Notes: a model not told the origin generated them from the sequence alone. Positions 23,816-36,106 are shown, counted from the first letter of the stretch. The stretch is DNA of 64,000 bases from Bromus sterilis (GCA_950022295.1 OX465600.1:287849782-287913781); one strand, 5' to 3'. Numbers and translations: made by a program.

Positions 23816-25275
23816 TGATAAGTCCAAAACGTATCTATAATTTCTGCTTGCTCCATGCCTCTTTTGTGTGATATTGCTATGATATTGATGAAATTCCATA
23901 CACTTTTGATCATATTTGGACTAACTTATTAACTCAGTGCACCCCAGTGCCAGTTCCTGTTTTTTGTTGTTTTTCTATTTCAGGTTTCCCCCATATTAAA
24001 AGTTCTCCAAAAAATCGAGAAAAATCCGATAAAAAATCAGCGTTCCGGAAGCTTTCGGATTCAACGAAGAAGGGCCAGAGGGGCCCCACCTGGTGCCTAG
24101 GCGGCCAGTGGGCGCGGCCCAGGGCTTGGCCACGCCGGGAGGCCGCCTAGGCGACTGGTGGCCCCCCCGTGGTGCCCCCCTTTGGCTCCTATTTATTCTC
24201 CCGTCGTGAAAACCCTGATTCCAGACCCATTTTCTCCAGAAGCAATTCCGATCTCCGCCGCCATCTCCGCCAAGCTTCGGGGGACCAGAATTCCTGTGTC
24301 GGCACCCTGCCGGGACGGGGAAGTGCCCCCGGATTCATCTCCATCGACGTTGCTTCCTCCTTCCATGATGCGGGAGTAGTTCCTTCTCGGGGCTGAGGTT
24401 TTTACCAGTAGCTATGTGGTCTTCTCTCTCTCCCATGATGTGATCTTGATTGTGATCATAGGCTATGTTAATCTAGGATGATCCCATGATGTTTCCCCTT
24501 CTTCTATGTATTGGATTGATGTACTCACTTGATCTTATCTAGTATAATCCCCGAGACCATGGTGACAACGGTCTATTGGACATGGGTTAGAAGAATATTT
24601 TCATGAGTGATTTCCTCTTTTGTGTGTGGATTGAAGATTGAGAGTCTCTTGGTGCTTGTCTTTGACTATCCTTTAGATATGTTGTGGTGATTGTGGTACT
24701 CTCTTTGGATGACCGCGGTGACATTGGGAAATCCATAGATGGGAACTACGAACTCTGAGGTATGCTTTTGTAGCCCTACACAATTCTCTTCCTCTCTTGA
24801 CCACAAAGGAATGACCTCCGAGTACTTCTCCATTGCATGTTTTATGGGGAATATCATGTGATTAGACTATGTTAATGTTGTTGGGAGTTGCCACTAGTGA
24901 AAGTATGAAGCCTAGGCCTTGTTTTCATCATTGTTACACCGTTTGCACTCACTTTTACCACTTGTTTCCTTGCTTCACTTTTTATTACAGATTTATATTA
25001 CTTCGTTTTTCCACACCTATCACCCATATTTTACCATCTCTTCGCCGAACTAGTGCACCTATACAACTCCTAGTGGTATTAGGTGTGTTGGGGACACAAG
25101 AGACTTCTTGTATCTTAATTGCAGGGTTGCTTGAGAGAGACCATATTCAACCTCTACTTCCCTGATTTCGATAAACCTTAGGTCATCCACTTGAGGGAAA
25201 TTGTTGCTGTTCTACAAACCTCTGCGCTTGGAGGCCCAACATAGTCTACAAGAATAGAAGCGTGCGTAGACATCA
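23816..25275 (+). repeat. Element C 5' LTR
   Basis: From TGATAAGTCC (the C of TGATACGT mutated) to GCGTAGACATCA. A strong GC-rich hairpin at 24095-24152 lies just before the CCTATTTATTC box (24187), a possible TATA element. Confidence 0.93.
24095..24152 (+). repeat. GC-rich inverted repeat in the LTR (hairpin)
   Basis: The outer arms GCCTAGGCGGCC (24095-24106) and GGCCGCCTAGGC (24141-24152) are perfect complements. The inner arms GGCGCGGCC (24111-24119) and GGCCACGCC (24128-24136) pair with one mismatch. Counterparts occur at the same place in LTRs of families A, C, D and E. Confidence 0.85.
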
Positions 25276-25284
25276 AGCTATTTC

Positions 25285-25302
25285 TGGCGCCGTTGCCGGG
25301 GA
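25285..25302 (+). other. Element C primer-binding site (tRNA-Asp type)
   Basis: TGGCGCCGTTGCCGGGGA, a perfect 18-base match to the expected tRNA-Asp complement, 9 bp after the LTR end. Confidence 0.9.
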
Positions 25303-25381
25303 GGTAAGCGTTGAAGGTGTATCTTTAGATCTTGCAATTAAATCTTTTCGTTTCTTCTTTTTATTTTCACTCGTTAGGCTT

Positions 25382-26144
25382 ATGGAAAACAACAAAAATA
25401 TTATGAGAGAGCTTTATGAGCTCTATCTTGAGTTGGGACATGAATTGTTTGAAGAGAAAATTAAAAAGCCTATGGAGCTTTATTATTTGAAAAAACACTC
25501 ATGATAGTAATAATGTTATTAGCATGTCTTATTTGAATACTTTTGATACTAATGATATGCAAATCCATAAGCTTGGGGATGCTACGTTTTATGAAGATGA
25601 TCTTTTTAGCTCCCCAAGTTTTGATGAGGAAATTTATTTTGATGATACTTTGCCTTCTATCTATGATGATTATTGTGATGACACTTATGATATAAAGAAT
25701 AAATTTTTACAAGTGCATCATGATAAGAATGATTCATGTGATAGCTATTTTGTTGAGTTTTCTCCCACTATTACTAATGAGAAGGATTTTGCTTATGTAG
25801 GGAGTAACAAATTTTCTATGCTTGTGGATCATGATAAGAAAGTTTTATGTGATACTTATATTGTTGAGTTTATTCATGATCCAACTGGAAATTATTATGA
25901 GAAGGGAACACATGCTTATAGATATTTCAATACTATCAAGTTCCCTCTCTTTATGTTGAAGGTTTTGAAGCTGCACTTGTTTTGCCTTCCTATGCTTATT
26001 GCTTTGTGCTTCAATGAATTATTCTATTGCAATATTCCTATGCATAGGAAGCATGTTAGGCTTAAATGTGTTTCGTATTTGCTTCTTGATGCCCTCTTTT
26101 GTTCTTCAACACTTATTCCTGCGAGAGCATCATTAAAATCTTAA
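25382..26144 (+). pseudogene. Orphan ORF of element C, one frameshift
   Basis: ATG at 25382 (MENNKNIMRELYELYLELGH) runs to a stop at 25504. A one-base change in the A run near 25490 would join it to the frame containing ATG 25524, which continues to 26144; the whole would be about 250 residues. The N-terminal part is acidic (EDDLF, DEEIYFDD, YDDYCDDTYD). The middle holds an imperfect internal repeat: CDSYFVEF followed by CDTYIVEF. The C-terminal third is hydrophobic and Cys-rich (LHLFCLPMLIALCFNELF, then VSYLLLDALFC), perhaps one or two membrane segments. It has no gag, protease, RT or integrase motif. It sits where gag lies in other elements. The function is unknown; a diverged gag or an env-like protein are possibilities that cannot be tested here. 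Confidence 0.6.
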
Positions 26145-26165
26145 GCCTAGCTAATGGCTTTAAAG

Positions 26166-26188
26166 AAGCGCTTTCGGGAGGCAGCCCA
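26166..26188 (+). other. Conserved post-stop motif
   Basis: An AGCGCTT word followed by GGGAGGCAGCCCA, 21 bp after the orphan ORF stop. Versions are found after the gag-protease stop in A1 (8041-8065) and A3 (22359-22382, antisense). The part from GGG to CCC can form a small stem. The conservation suggests a role in the RNA; the role is not known. Confidence 0.55.
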
Positions 26189-28110
26189 CAACGAATTTAG
26201 GTTTTACTTTTTGTTTTTCTTCTATTTTTAGTGGTCTTGATGATTTTTACTACTGTAGCAACATCATTGTATCTTTACTTTTCAAGCTTTGTGCCAATTA
26301 TAGCCTCATATTACAAGGGAAGTGAAAGTTGTGACATGCTGTCCAGAAAACAGATTCTGTCCTCGTGACGGGAAAAATCACAGAAAAATCCCAGTTCATA
26401 TTTTTGAGCTTAAACTTTTACACAGCGTGCTCTATACAATTACGGAACTTTCTTATGTTCTGAGTTTTTTTATTTGAGTTGCAGAAGTATCCCAAAAAAA
26501 TTCTTTACTACCTGCTGGTCTGTTTTTCACAGATTCTGTCCTGTTTTGCCTTTTTTTCGTTTTGCAAATCTTGAGCTTGCTTTTTCTTTGCAAAAACTTT
26601 TTGGAAATCTTGACAAACAGTATCTCTTCAAGAATATATTTATTTCCAGTAGAGAAAAAATATTTTATTATGGGTACTAACCTCGCTAATCAGATTATGA
26701 TGAGTTATGCATGAAGGGAGTTTTCAAGTGTGCGAGGGAACATGATGAAAGAAGATTCAGGAGTGTCAAGCGCTCAAGCTTGGGGATGCCCCCATGAATC
26801 CCCAAGAAATATTCAAGGACACTCAAGCGTCTAAGCTTGGGTATGCCCCCGTGCATCCCCTTCTCCATCAACAATTATCAGTTCGTCTCTCGTTTCACTA
26901 TATTTTTATCACTTCATGCGTTATGTGCTATGCTTGGAGCGTCTCGCTCTTAGGTTTTATTTTTAGTTTTCTTTAGCTTTGCTTGCTGTTAATAACAAGT
27001 TAGTACCCAGCCTTCTTTGTGTGGGAGAGAAACACGCTCCACTTTAAAAATCTAGAACAAAACATAGGATTTTTCATGCTTATCTTTGCTGTGTGTTCTT
27101 TATCTTTTTCATAGCTACTGTCATGTTTAGCTCTTAGTTTTCATGATTATATTTTTAAGAGCTTTTGTTTAGTTTGTTGATGGAACTCTCTTGGGTTTTC
27201 ATGTTTATCTTCTTTAGAGAGTTTGCATGTTTCACTGAGTTGTGTGTCTTGACTTTAAGTAGGTAATTGAGGTTGCTATTCTTAGTAGTAACTTGCAATA
27301 GTTTTGAAGTATTGTTTTGAGTAATGTTTGGACTTTTGGTGTCAAGAGATTTAGCCTATTAGTGATAGATGTCGTATTTTGGGAAATCCGTGTTTATTTT
27401 CAAAACTTACAAAATCAGTTGAGAACTCTAGCTACTAGATGGATCACTACACTTTGGAGGGATCGAATATTAGAGTACACTCACGTACCATGAGTCGAGG
27501 ATGCGCAAGGATAACCAAACCCCCATACACTCCTCCTCGGGGTACTTGTCTCTTTGTGAAGCCTCCTTATTAGATTGAGAGTTACCGATAATAAGTGCAT
27601 GAGTTCTTCGGACTAATGCGAGTATTCGAAAGTTGACACTTCCACCTTCCCATATTTTGCTAGCCTTTCCTATGTCGTGCATTGCTTTCTTCTCACTCCG
27701 AGAGTTAGCATCCACCTTCGCCAGTACATCCAAACCCTTGGCACGATACGCTCTGTCATCATAAGCCTCCTTGTATCCTTCCTCAAAACAGCCACCATAC
27801 CTACCTATCAAGGCATTTCCATAGCCTTTCTGAGATACATTGCCATGCAAGATCCATCTTCTCATGACTTGATCTTCATGTCATATTTGCTACTTGATTG
27901 ATCGATGAGCCGCATGCTAGTTGGGCCTTGCCCTAATCATTGCTACATGGCGCGCTAGTATCATTGCATATCCTGCTACACTGGCAGAGGCATACATTTG
28001 CATACATCATGATAGTTACATTTTCTTTATGATTCGAGTACTTTGTAAAGTGTGAAAGATCTCCTATACTTTTTGTAATATATAGAGTGTTGCCCCTAAA
28101 GTTAGGAAAA

Positions 28111-28180
28111 GATCCCAAAGTGGAAAAAATCAAAAGATCCCAAAGAGGACAAATTAAAAGATCCCAAAGAGGACAAATGA
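28111..28180 (+). repeat. Short tandem repeat, GATCCCAAAGAGGACAAAT type
   Basis: Three imperfect copies of about 24 bp, the first more diverged. Counterpart of the arrays in A1 and A3. Confidence 0.75.
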
Positions 28181-29080
28181 GAGAGAAATAGAAAGAGCCA
28201 TGAGGCCACCAAAAAAATACAAAAAATAGAAAAAAGAGAAAAAAGAAATAAAAAGAGAGAAGGGTGCACACTACTATTCCTTTTGAGAGATCCACACTCG
28301 TACTCCTTCTTATATCTTGTACTCCATAGAGATTATCATTCATGCATATAGCTATGTCGGGACCTTTACACTATAGAACTTGTCTTGTATATTCCAATGA
28401 TGAGCCTCCTCAAATGAGCTCTAGGTCTTCTTGAGCAAGCAAGTTGGATGCACCCCCACTAGTTTCATTGGAGAGCTTACCGTAGCTCATATGTGCATCA
28501 TTTGCATGGCAATCCCTAGTCCTCACATCATATCTATCATTTGGCTTTCTCTCGCCCATGATTGTCCTCATTGATGTGATCCTTTCACACCTTTTTGTCT
28601 TCCTCCCCCATCATTTTTCTCTCTTTGCCATCCTAAGTGTCAAATTTCTTGCTTACGCTCATCCATTGCATGAGTGCTCAAAATATCGAAAGGGAGTGGA
28701 TCATTTTGACTTGTACCTGGCTACTGGTCTGGGGATGAGTCAAGATAAGATTACAAAGAAGACCAAGTGTGAAACTTTAGTAGATTGAGTTCTCAACCCA
28801 AAAATACCTTTTCTCTCGTATATCCCTATCCCCTTTCTTGCACGCAAACACCATTTGGAGACATTCGAGTCACGGACAGCGAGAGCTCTTGCACATTTAT
28901 GTTCTTATGTTGCTTGTTTCAATGCTAATATAGACTCTTGCCTGTTATGACTTGAATTGAATTACATGCCTTGATTGCTTTACTTAAAAGTTCATATATG
29001 GTTGTTAGCATGTCACCACAGAAATTATGCTCTTATCATTTACCTACTTGAGGACGAGCAGGAATTAAGCTTAGGGATGT

Positions 29081-30539
29081 TGATACGTCCAAAACGTATC
29101 TACAATTTCTGCTTGCTCCATGCCTCTTTTGTGTGATATTGCTATGATATCGATGAACTTCCATACACTTTTGATCATATTCGGACTAACTTATTAACTC
29201 AGTGCACCCCAGTGCCAGTTCCTGTTTTCTGCTGTTTTTCTATTTCAGGTTTCCCCCCATATTAAAAGTGCTCCAAAAAATCGGGAAAAATCAGATAAAA
29301 AATTAGCATTCCGGAAGCTTCCGGATTCACCGAAGTAGGGCCAGAGGGGCCCCACCTGGTGCCTAGGCGGCCAGTGGGCGCGGCCCAGGGCTTGGCCGCG
29401 CCGGGAGGCTGCCTAGGCCACTGGTGGCCCCCCTGGTGCCCCCCATTGGCTCCTATTTATTCTCCCGTCGCGAAAACCCTGATTTCAGACCCCTTTTCTC
29501 CAGAAGCAATTCCAATCTCCGCCGCCATCGCAGACAAGCTTCGGGGGACCAGAATTCCTGTGCCGGCACCCTACCGGGACGGGGAAGTGCCCCCGGATTC
29601 ATCTCCATCGACGTTGCTTCCTCCTTCCATGATTCGGGAGTAGTTCCTTCTCGGGGCTGAGGTTTCTACCAGTAGCTATGTGGTCTTCTCTCTCTCCCTT
29701 GATGTGATCTTGATTGTGATCATAGGCTATGTTAATCTAGGATGATCCCATGATGTTTCCCCTTCTTCTATGTATTGGATTGATGTACTCACTTGATCTT
29801 ATCTAGTATAATCCCCGAGACCATGGTGACAGCGGTCTATTAGACATGGGTTAGAAGAATACTTTCATGAGTGATTTCCTCTTTTGTGTGTGGATTGAAG
29901 ATTGAGAGTCTCTTGGTGCTTGTCATTGACTATCCTTTAGATATGTTGTGGTGATTGTGGTACTCTCTTTTGATGACCGCGGTGACATTGGGAAATCCAT
30001 AGATGGGAACTACGAACTCTTAGGTGTGATTTGGTAGCCCTACACAATTCTCTTCCTCTCTTTACCACAAAGGAATGACCTCCGAGTACGTCTCCATTGC
30101 ATGTTTTATGGGGAATATCATGTGATTAGACTATGTTAATGTTGTTGAGAGTTGCCACTAGTGAAAGTATGAAGCCTAGGCCTTGTTTCCACCATTGTTA
30201 CACCATTTGTGCTCACTTTTGTCACATGTTTGCTTGCTGCAATTTTTATTACAGATTTATATTACCTTGATTTGCTACTCCTATCACCCATATTTTACCA
30301 TCTCTTCACCGAACTAGTGCACCTATACAACTCCTAGTTGTATTAGGTGTGTTGGGGACACAAGAGACTTCTTGTATCTTAATTGCAGGGTTGCTTGAGA
30401 GAGACCATCTTCAACCTCTACTTCCCTAAGTTCGATAAACCTTAGGTCATCCACTTGAGGGAAATTGATGCTGTTCTACAAACCTATGCGCTTGGAGGCC
30501 CAACATAGTCTACAAGAATAGAAGCGTGCGTAGACATCA
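29081..30539 (+). repeat. Element C 3' LTR
   Basis: A complete 1,459-bp LTR from TGATACGTCC to GCGTAGACATCA, immediately before the ATCTC duplication. Confidence 0.93.
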
Positions 30540-31367
30540 ATCTCCTCGACAAAGTTTACCTTCCTACCTGTTGGAGCTCTTTCGGTGTGCCATTGGGAAT
30601 AGTTGTTCATCATCTCATCGAGTAGTTTTGTGGCATCACCAAGCGTTTTTGACATAAAGGTTCCTCCCAAGGCTGAATATAGCAAGTTTCGTGAGGTAAA
30701 GTTCAAGCCTGCATAAAAAGTTTGGATAATCATCCAAGTAGTCAAACCATGCGTAGGGAAATTCTTAACAAGAGATTTCATGCGTTCCCAAGCTTGGGCA
30801 ACATGCTCATTATCCAATTTCTTAAAATTCATAATATTACTCCTCAATTGGATAATCTTAGCTGGGGGGTAGTACTTCCCAATAAAAGCATCCTTGCACT
30901 TATGCGAAGAATCTATGCTATTCCTAGGCAAGGATTGAAACCAGATTTTAGCTCCTCCTCTCAAGGAGAAAGGAAAAAGCTTAAGCTTAACAATATCACC
31001 ATCTACTTCTTTGTACTTTTGCATATCACAGAGCTCAACAAAATTATTTAAGTGCAAAGCAGCAGCATCTCCAGCACCGTAGAATTGATCTTTCATAACA
31101 AGGTTCAGCAAAGCAGGTTTAATCTCATAAGAAGGTGCTGAAGTGGCAGGTGGAGCAATAGGAGTGCAGATAAAGTCACTGTTGTTATGACTAGTGAAGT
31201 CACACAACTTGGTGTTCTCGGTGGAACTCGTAACAGCAGCAAGCAAGGTAACTAATTTTTATTTATTTTTGATAAGGGACACAAAGAAAAAACTGAAAGT
31301 TAAACTAACAAGACTAAAAAGCAAAGATAAAAGATAGTGTGCAACTCCCCTATCTTGAAGAGTGGAG

Positions 31368-31385
31368 TCCCCGGCAACGGCGCCA
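31368..31385 (-). other. A3 primer-binding site (tRNA-Asp type)
   Basis: On the minus strand it reads TGGCGCCGTTGCCGGGGA, a perfect match, 11 bp from the end of the A3 5' LTR. Confidence 0.9.
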
Positions 31386-32764
31386 GAAATTAGCTTTGAT
31401 GGCTTCTCGCCCCTCGTTGGTTACCCAAAGTGGAAGGTTGAGATGTAGACAGCAACAAATTTCCCTCAGTGAAGATACCAAGGTTTGTCTCCAGTTGGAC
31501 TCCGACAACGACAGGAAGGTGACAATGGCGCCAGCAATTAGGCGGTTGACGTGGACCTGCACACACAACAAATAACTTTGCTCCCAACGAGTACAGAGAG
31601 GTTGTCAATCCCTCCGGTCTTGTTGTTTACAAAGGATCAAACGCACGGGATAATAATGATAGCAATAGCAACAGAAAAGGAAATAAAGCAGAAAATAAAT
31701 AGCGGGTGTAAACAGTGGTGGAAATATGGACCGGGGTCCCATGATGTTCACTAGTGATGTCTCTCTCCCAAAAGACGATAAAATAGCCATGCAAGGTAAA
31801 CAAATTACAGCTGGGCAATTGACAGGATTATGTGCGCAAACCAATGCTAACTATGCTACAAAGAAAGGAAGAGGCTCAAAAGCTTGGGCGGTATGCCAAG
31901 ACAAGTAGACCGAAATCCATCTGCATCTACCTACTAATCATCCACTTGAGATATCTATCCAGAACAGCTCGCTGGTATTAAGTTGTGAATCCTACCCAAA
32001 GTTTAAACTCAAAGCAACAGACAACTGCATTAAAGAACTTTGCGTAAAGTAAACAATCCTTGCACCCGCAAGTCCAAGCACTGTTGTTTTCTCCCTTGTG
32101 GCAACAACACATCCCCTAGACTCATGTTTTTGTCACTCAAGCTACTCATCAGGGGGCATGAACCCACAATCATGCATAACGCTCCCTCTTGTAGTCACTA
32201 CCTACTACTTGGCCAAAGCAATAAACAGCAATGGAGAACACGCAAGAATTACTCAAGAACATAAATATAAAAGAGGAGAATCAAATATATTACTCAAACA
32301 CAACCTGAACATAGTCTGATAATCCATCAGATCCCAGCAAACTCAGCATAGAAACAACAGAAAGATTACATATGTGCCTCGATCATGTAGGGCAGCTCAC
32401 GAGGTCTAAACCATGAAGAACAAAGAGGGGAGGAGAACATATCATAGCTACTGATCATGGACCCATGGTCCAAGGTGGACTACTCACGGTTGATCCGGGA
32501 AGCATCCATGGTGGTGGAGAAGCTCCCAGAGGTGGTTCCTCCCTCCGGCAGGGTGCCGGGAAGAGGGCTCCTGGTGCTCCCGATCTTGAAAGCGCTGCGG
32601 CGGTGGAACAGAGGAGAGATCACGAAAAAGGGTTCTGTCCTTGTGGGTTTCGGGACGAGAGAGATATATAGGCAAAGGGGGGGTGCTAGAGGTGGACCAG
32701 GGGGCCCAGGCGCCCCCCTGGCGCGGCCTAGGGGGTGGCCGCGGCAGGTGGCCGCCTGGGCCAC

Positions 32765-34145
32765 TGATACGTCTCAAACGTATCTACTTTTCCAAACATT
32801 TTTGCTATTGTTTTGCCCTCATTCTTGCATTATTTGGACGAAACTCACCGGGACTACCGCTGTTTTTAGCAGAGCTGTCTGTATGGTTTTATTGTGCGCG
32901 GGAAAATGGATTTTTGGACGTCCCAGAAAATTCCCAGAAAAATACCAGAAAATCCACGCACCCGAGGGAGCCAGATGCCAGAAGTGGGACCAGAGGGGAG
33001 TCCTGTGGGCCCAGGCGCCCGATGGCGCGGCCAGGGGTGGGGCCGCGCCCTTTGGCCGCCTGGGGGCCTCCCCCTCCTCTGGTGCCCTACCGATGCTCCT
33101 ATTTTTCCCGTGACGCGAAAACCGCAAAACAGAAGTCGTTTTCCCAATTCTCGTCGCGGAGCCGCCGCCGCCACCCTCTGTTCTTCTCCGGGAGGGCTAA
33201 TCTGGAGGCTGTTTTGGCCTCCGGAGAGGGGAGATCATCGCCATCGTCATCACCATCACCACTCCATCCTCCCTCCATGATGTCTCCATCCATGTGTGAG
33301 TAATTCCCTGCTGTAGGCAAAGGGGATGGTAGGGATTGGATGAGTTATATCATGTAATAGTTTATCAGATTGTTGGGGGCATGTTGCCTATCATCTAGAT
33401 TGGTGTTTATCATCTTTGCTTCAACTTGTTGCTCTTAATGCTTGTCACTTTGGGCCCGAGTGCCATGATTTCAGATCTGAACCCTTTGTGTTTTCATGAA
33501 TATATTTGTGTTCTTGATCCTATCTATGAGTTGTATGCACCTGTTATGGTCTGGAACCGGCGATCCCAAAGGTGACAGCTTGGGACACCAAAGGGGATGG
33601 ACTATAATTTTAGGGTTCCATGTATCCATTGATTGTTAATGCTTTGTTCCGGTGCTCTTTGATAGGAGCACCTTAATCTCCATAACTTCCTTTTGGCCCC
33701 GTTCGTAGCGGGATAGTAGGACAAAAGATGGTGTGCAAGTTCTTATTGCAAGCGCGTACAACTACCTGTGGGATACATACCTGATGTTTGATTTATGCCT
33801 AGATGATCTTTGCTTTTCTGTGTGCCTTGCCCCAAGTTGATTACATGATGTGCCTTATCCATGCAGCGCCCAACCATCCATCTCCCTAGCCTACAGTGTT
33901 TCAATTCTGCTGGTTACTAGTTGTTTACTTTTGCTGTTACTATTACCATTGCTATCGTCACTACCACTATTATCGCAGTTGCTATTAATATCTTGTTGCA
34001 AGTAAGTGTATCTCAGATGCGGTGGAACTGACAACTCCACTGTTAAAGCTTGTGGATGTTCTTTGGATCCCCTTGAGTCGAATCAATAAATTGGGTTATC
34101 TTACCCGCGAAGACTATCTCGATCCCCTGCAGTTGTGGGTTATCA
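32765..34145 (+). repeat. Element D 5' LTR
   Basis: From TGATACGTCTCAAACGTATC to GCAGTTGTGGGTTATCA, 1,381 bp. It contains the GC hairpin (inner arms GGCGCGGCC and GGCCGCGCC near 33024-33048). Confidence 0.93.
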
Positions 34146-34156
34146 AGCCTGTTTTC

Positions 34157-34174
34157 TGGCGCCGTTGCCGGGGA
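34157..34174 (+). other. Element D primer-binding site (tRNA-Asp type)
   Basis: TGGCGCCGTTGCCGGGGA, a perfect match, 11 bp after the LTR end. Confidence 0.9.
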
Positions 34175-34231
34175 GCATAGCTTTATTCACAAGTCTACTT
34201 GAAGTATTTTACCTTCTGCAATTTATCCGAT

Positions 34232-34344
34232 ATGGGTAAGAAAGAAGACCGCAAGGTCCCGATCTTACCATCCCGTACAACAAAAGGTACTGTTTTGAAC
34301 ACTAGTGCTAGACTTCATTCACCTTCAGTTATGAGTATTTTATA
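34232..34344 (+). pseudogene. Element D gag, N-terminal piece
   Basis: ATG at 34232 opens MGKKEDRKVPILPSRTTKG and continues to about PSVMSIL, where the family-E fragment begins. Gag resumes at 36107. Some gag codons around the junction are probably lost. Confidence 0.6.
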
Positions 34345-36106
34345 GGGCACAATTTCAGTAGGGGTAGGAGTGACCACCACAGTCGTGGGGCGGCTCCTTA
34401 CCAGCAACGAACCAACAGCAGAAGAGTCCATCAGGACTGAAAGTAACAACAGAAAATAAAAGTTCCCTTACCGGCTTCGCTTACCAATAGCGCTACACTC
34501 CCCGGCAATGACGCCAGAAAAGCTCGTTGATGGCGGAGAAGTTAATAGGAATGGTTGGGTTGCCTTCCCTGTTAACCGCGCCAATAAACGATTCTTGATA
34601 ACCCACAAGTCTAGGGGATCAATTGTAGCTTTTCGATAAATAAGAGTATCGATCCCACGAGGAGCATAAGGTGTTGATAAGTGACACTGGATAAGGAAAG
34701 GGTTGCAAACACTCAACGGTAAATATTTAGGGGTTTTTGGTTTAAGCAACAGAAAAGTAAAAGACAGGCAAAGTAAATAGGGTAACTGAGGAGTAACAAG
34801 TGGCCCAATCCTTTCACAAGGATAAGCCTAGGAACTGAACTTATAAAAGCTAAAGCGTTCTCGAGAAAACACGGGAGAGATAGTCAAGTCACTTTCATCA
34901 TACTCCGTCAAGTAATATGTATCGTGTTGATAAGTGTCGGTGGGTGGATCAATGCTAGTACACCTTCTAGACTAAGATAAGTGTACTCTTATGATTACAC
35001 ACCTTTCAAGCATCCGCAAATACAAGGTAGTAATTAAGGCATAAGCCTAACCACAACATTACGATCAAGGATCCATAACTCCCTTGTGCGAAAGTCTGCG
35101 AACTGGGGTTCAGGTTTTTGTCACTCCGGCAACCCACCATAAGTATCCTTTGTGCACAATGTATTCCTCTAGGCCCATGAAAGGTGAAGTGTTATGTGTT
35201 CGACTCACATAACACCACTAGAGCAATAACAACACAACTTAAATATCAAACAACACATAATACTTCAACATAGTATGACTACTAACAACTAGACTTCTCC
35301 CATGTTCTCAAGAACTAAAGTAACTACTCACAAGACATAAAAGAGATCATGATCAGAGGTGATAGATGGGTGGTGAACAATCTGGACACAATGATATTTC
35401 TCCAACAAAACTCAATAGCATTCACCACAAAGTAGTAATCAACACCAATAGAGTAGAGAGGATAGATAGTACGGATTACAACACAAGTTGCAATTGTGAG
35501 ATGAGATGGGATGGAGATGGAGATGGTGCTGATGTTGGGGATGATGTTGATGATGATCTCGATGATGCCCGTGACGATGATGATGATGGCAACGATCTCC
35601 CCTTCCGGGAGGTGATCTCCCCGGCGGAATCTGCCCGTCGGAGATGGCTTTTCTCCTCTGTAGGTCTCTGCCCCGTGGCGGCGGCGAAACACGGAAACGA
35701 CTCTCTTATTAGGGGATTCCACCCCAGGGGGCTTATATAGGCGAAAGGGGGCACCGAGAGGGGCCACCAGTCACCCAGGAGGGTGCCTGGCACGGCCAGG
35801 AGGGGGGCCGCGCCAGACACCCTTCTGGCTGCCTGGTGGGTCCCCTCACCTCCTCCTTCGGTGATCCCCAGTCAATCTTCATAAAACTGCTCCCCGTAAA
35901 ATTTCATCACATTTGGACTTGATCTGGTTTAGCAACTTGGTATCCACTTTTTACAGCTGAATTCTGGTTCTGCTGCTTCGGCACCGGAAAGTTGTAAACT
36001 ATGTAAAATAAGCCAAAACAACATAAGAACAATACTTTAAAGTGGAATATATCAATGAATAGGGTGAAATCACAATATAAAATAGTGATGCTTTTTGGAC
36101 ATATCA
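34345..36106 (-). mobile_element. Family-E element, truncated (5' LTR plus gag start)
   Basis: Minus strand: a 1,511-bp LTR (36106 down to 34596, TGATATGTCC to GTGGGTTATCA), then about 250 bp of internal DNA, ending abruptly inside D gag. The internal part has a gag-like start at 34431 (MDSSAVGSLLVRSRPTTV) and two primer-site-like stretches. Its 3' part is missing and no target duplication can be found, so a deletion removed the left end along with some D sequence. Confidence 0.8.
34499..34516 (-). other. Family-E primer-binding site, displaced
   Basis: The minus strand reads TGGCGTCATTGCCGGGGA, 2 mismatches from the tRNA-Asp type, but 79 bp from the LTR end. A poorer match (TGGCGCGGTTAACAGGGA at 34566-34583) sits at the normal distance of 12 bp. 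Confidence 0.6.

Larger units (their letters stand above)
26145..29080 (+). other. Element C non-coding spacer
   Basis: It starts with the conserved motif AAGCGCTTTCGGGAGGCAGCCC (26166-26187). Next come two GGGGAT-type near-palindromes with PPT-like words (about 26779-26865) and the short tandem repeat at 28111-28180. It ends GGAATTAAGCTTAGGGATGT before the 3' LTR. There are no convincing ORFs. Confidence 0.75.
23816..30539 (+). mobile_element. Element C: non-autonomous Ty3/gypsy element with an orphan ORF
   Basis: 6,724 bp, flanked by ATCTC at 23811-23815 and 30540-30544. The LTRs are 1,460 and 1,459 bp, with about 69 differences by hand count (near 4.7%). It has a perfect tRNA-Asp-type primer site and a spacer shared with family A. 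In place of gag and protease it carries one unfamiliar ORF. It has no recognisable retrotransposon enzyme, so it must have been copied by proteins from another element. Confidence 0.93.
22424..31246 (-). pseudogene. A3 gag-protease polyprotein, split by element C
   Basis: The two parts, 30545-31246 and 22424-23815, join in frame across the ATCTC duplication to give about 697 codons without a stop. The expected ATG (MGS in A1) is lost here (ACG AGT TCC), so the true start is uncertain. The gag body includes LFPFSLRGGAKIWFQSLP, AWERMKSLVKNFPTHGL and TKLLDEMMNNYSQWH, a pattern seen in plant Ty3/gypsy gags. The protease is near the C-terminus: active site ALCDVGASTSVMP, MYDMFELKPF, and IILGRPFLRTVGAVIDMKEG. 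It stops right after; no RT or integrase follows. Family A would need pol in trans. Apart from the C insertion and the missing ATG the frame is well kept. Confidence 0.88.

Noticed and set aside
32457..33303. Several long ORFs across the A3 and D LTRs
   Set aside because: They run across an LTR junction, are in GC-rich hairpin DNA and show no domain; LTRs do not code here.
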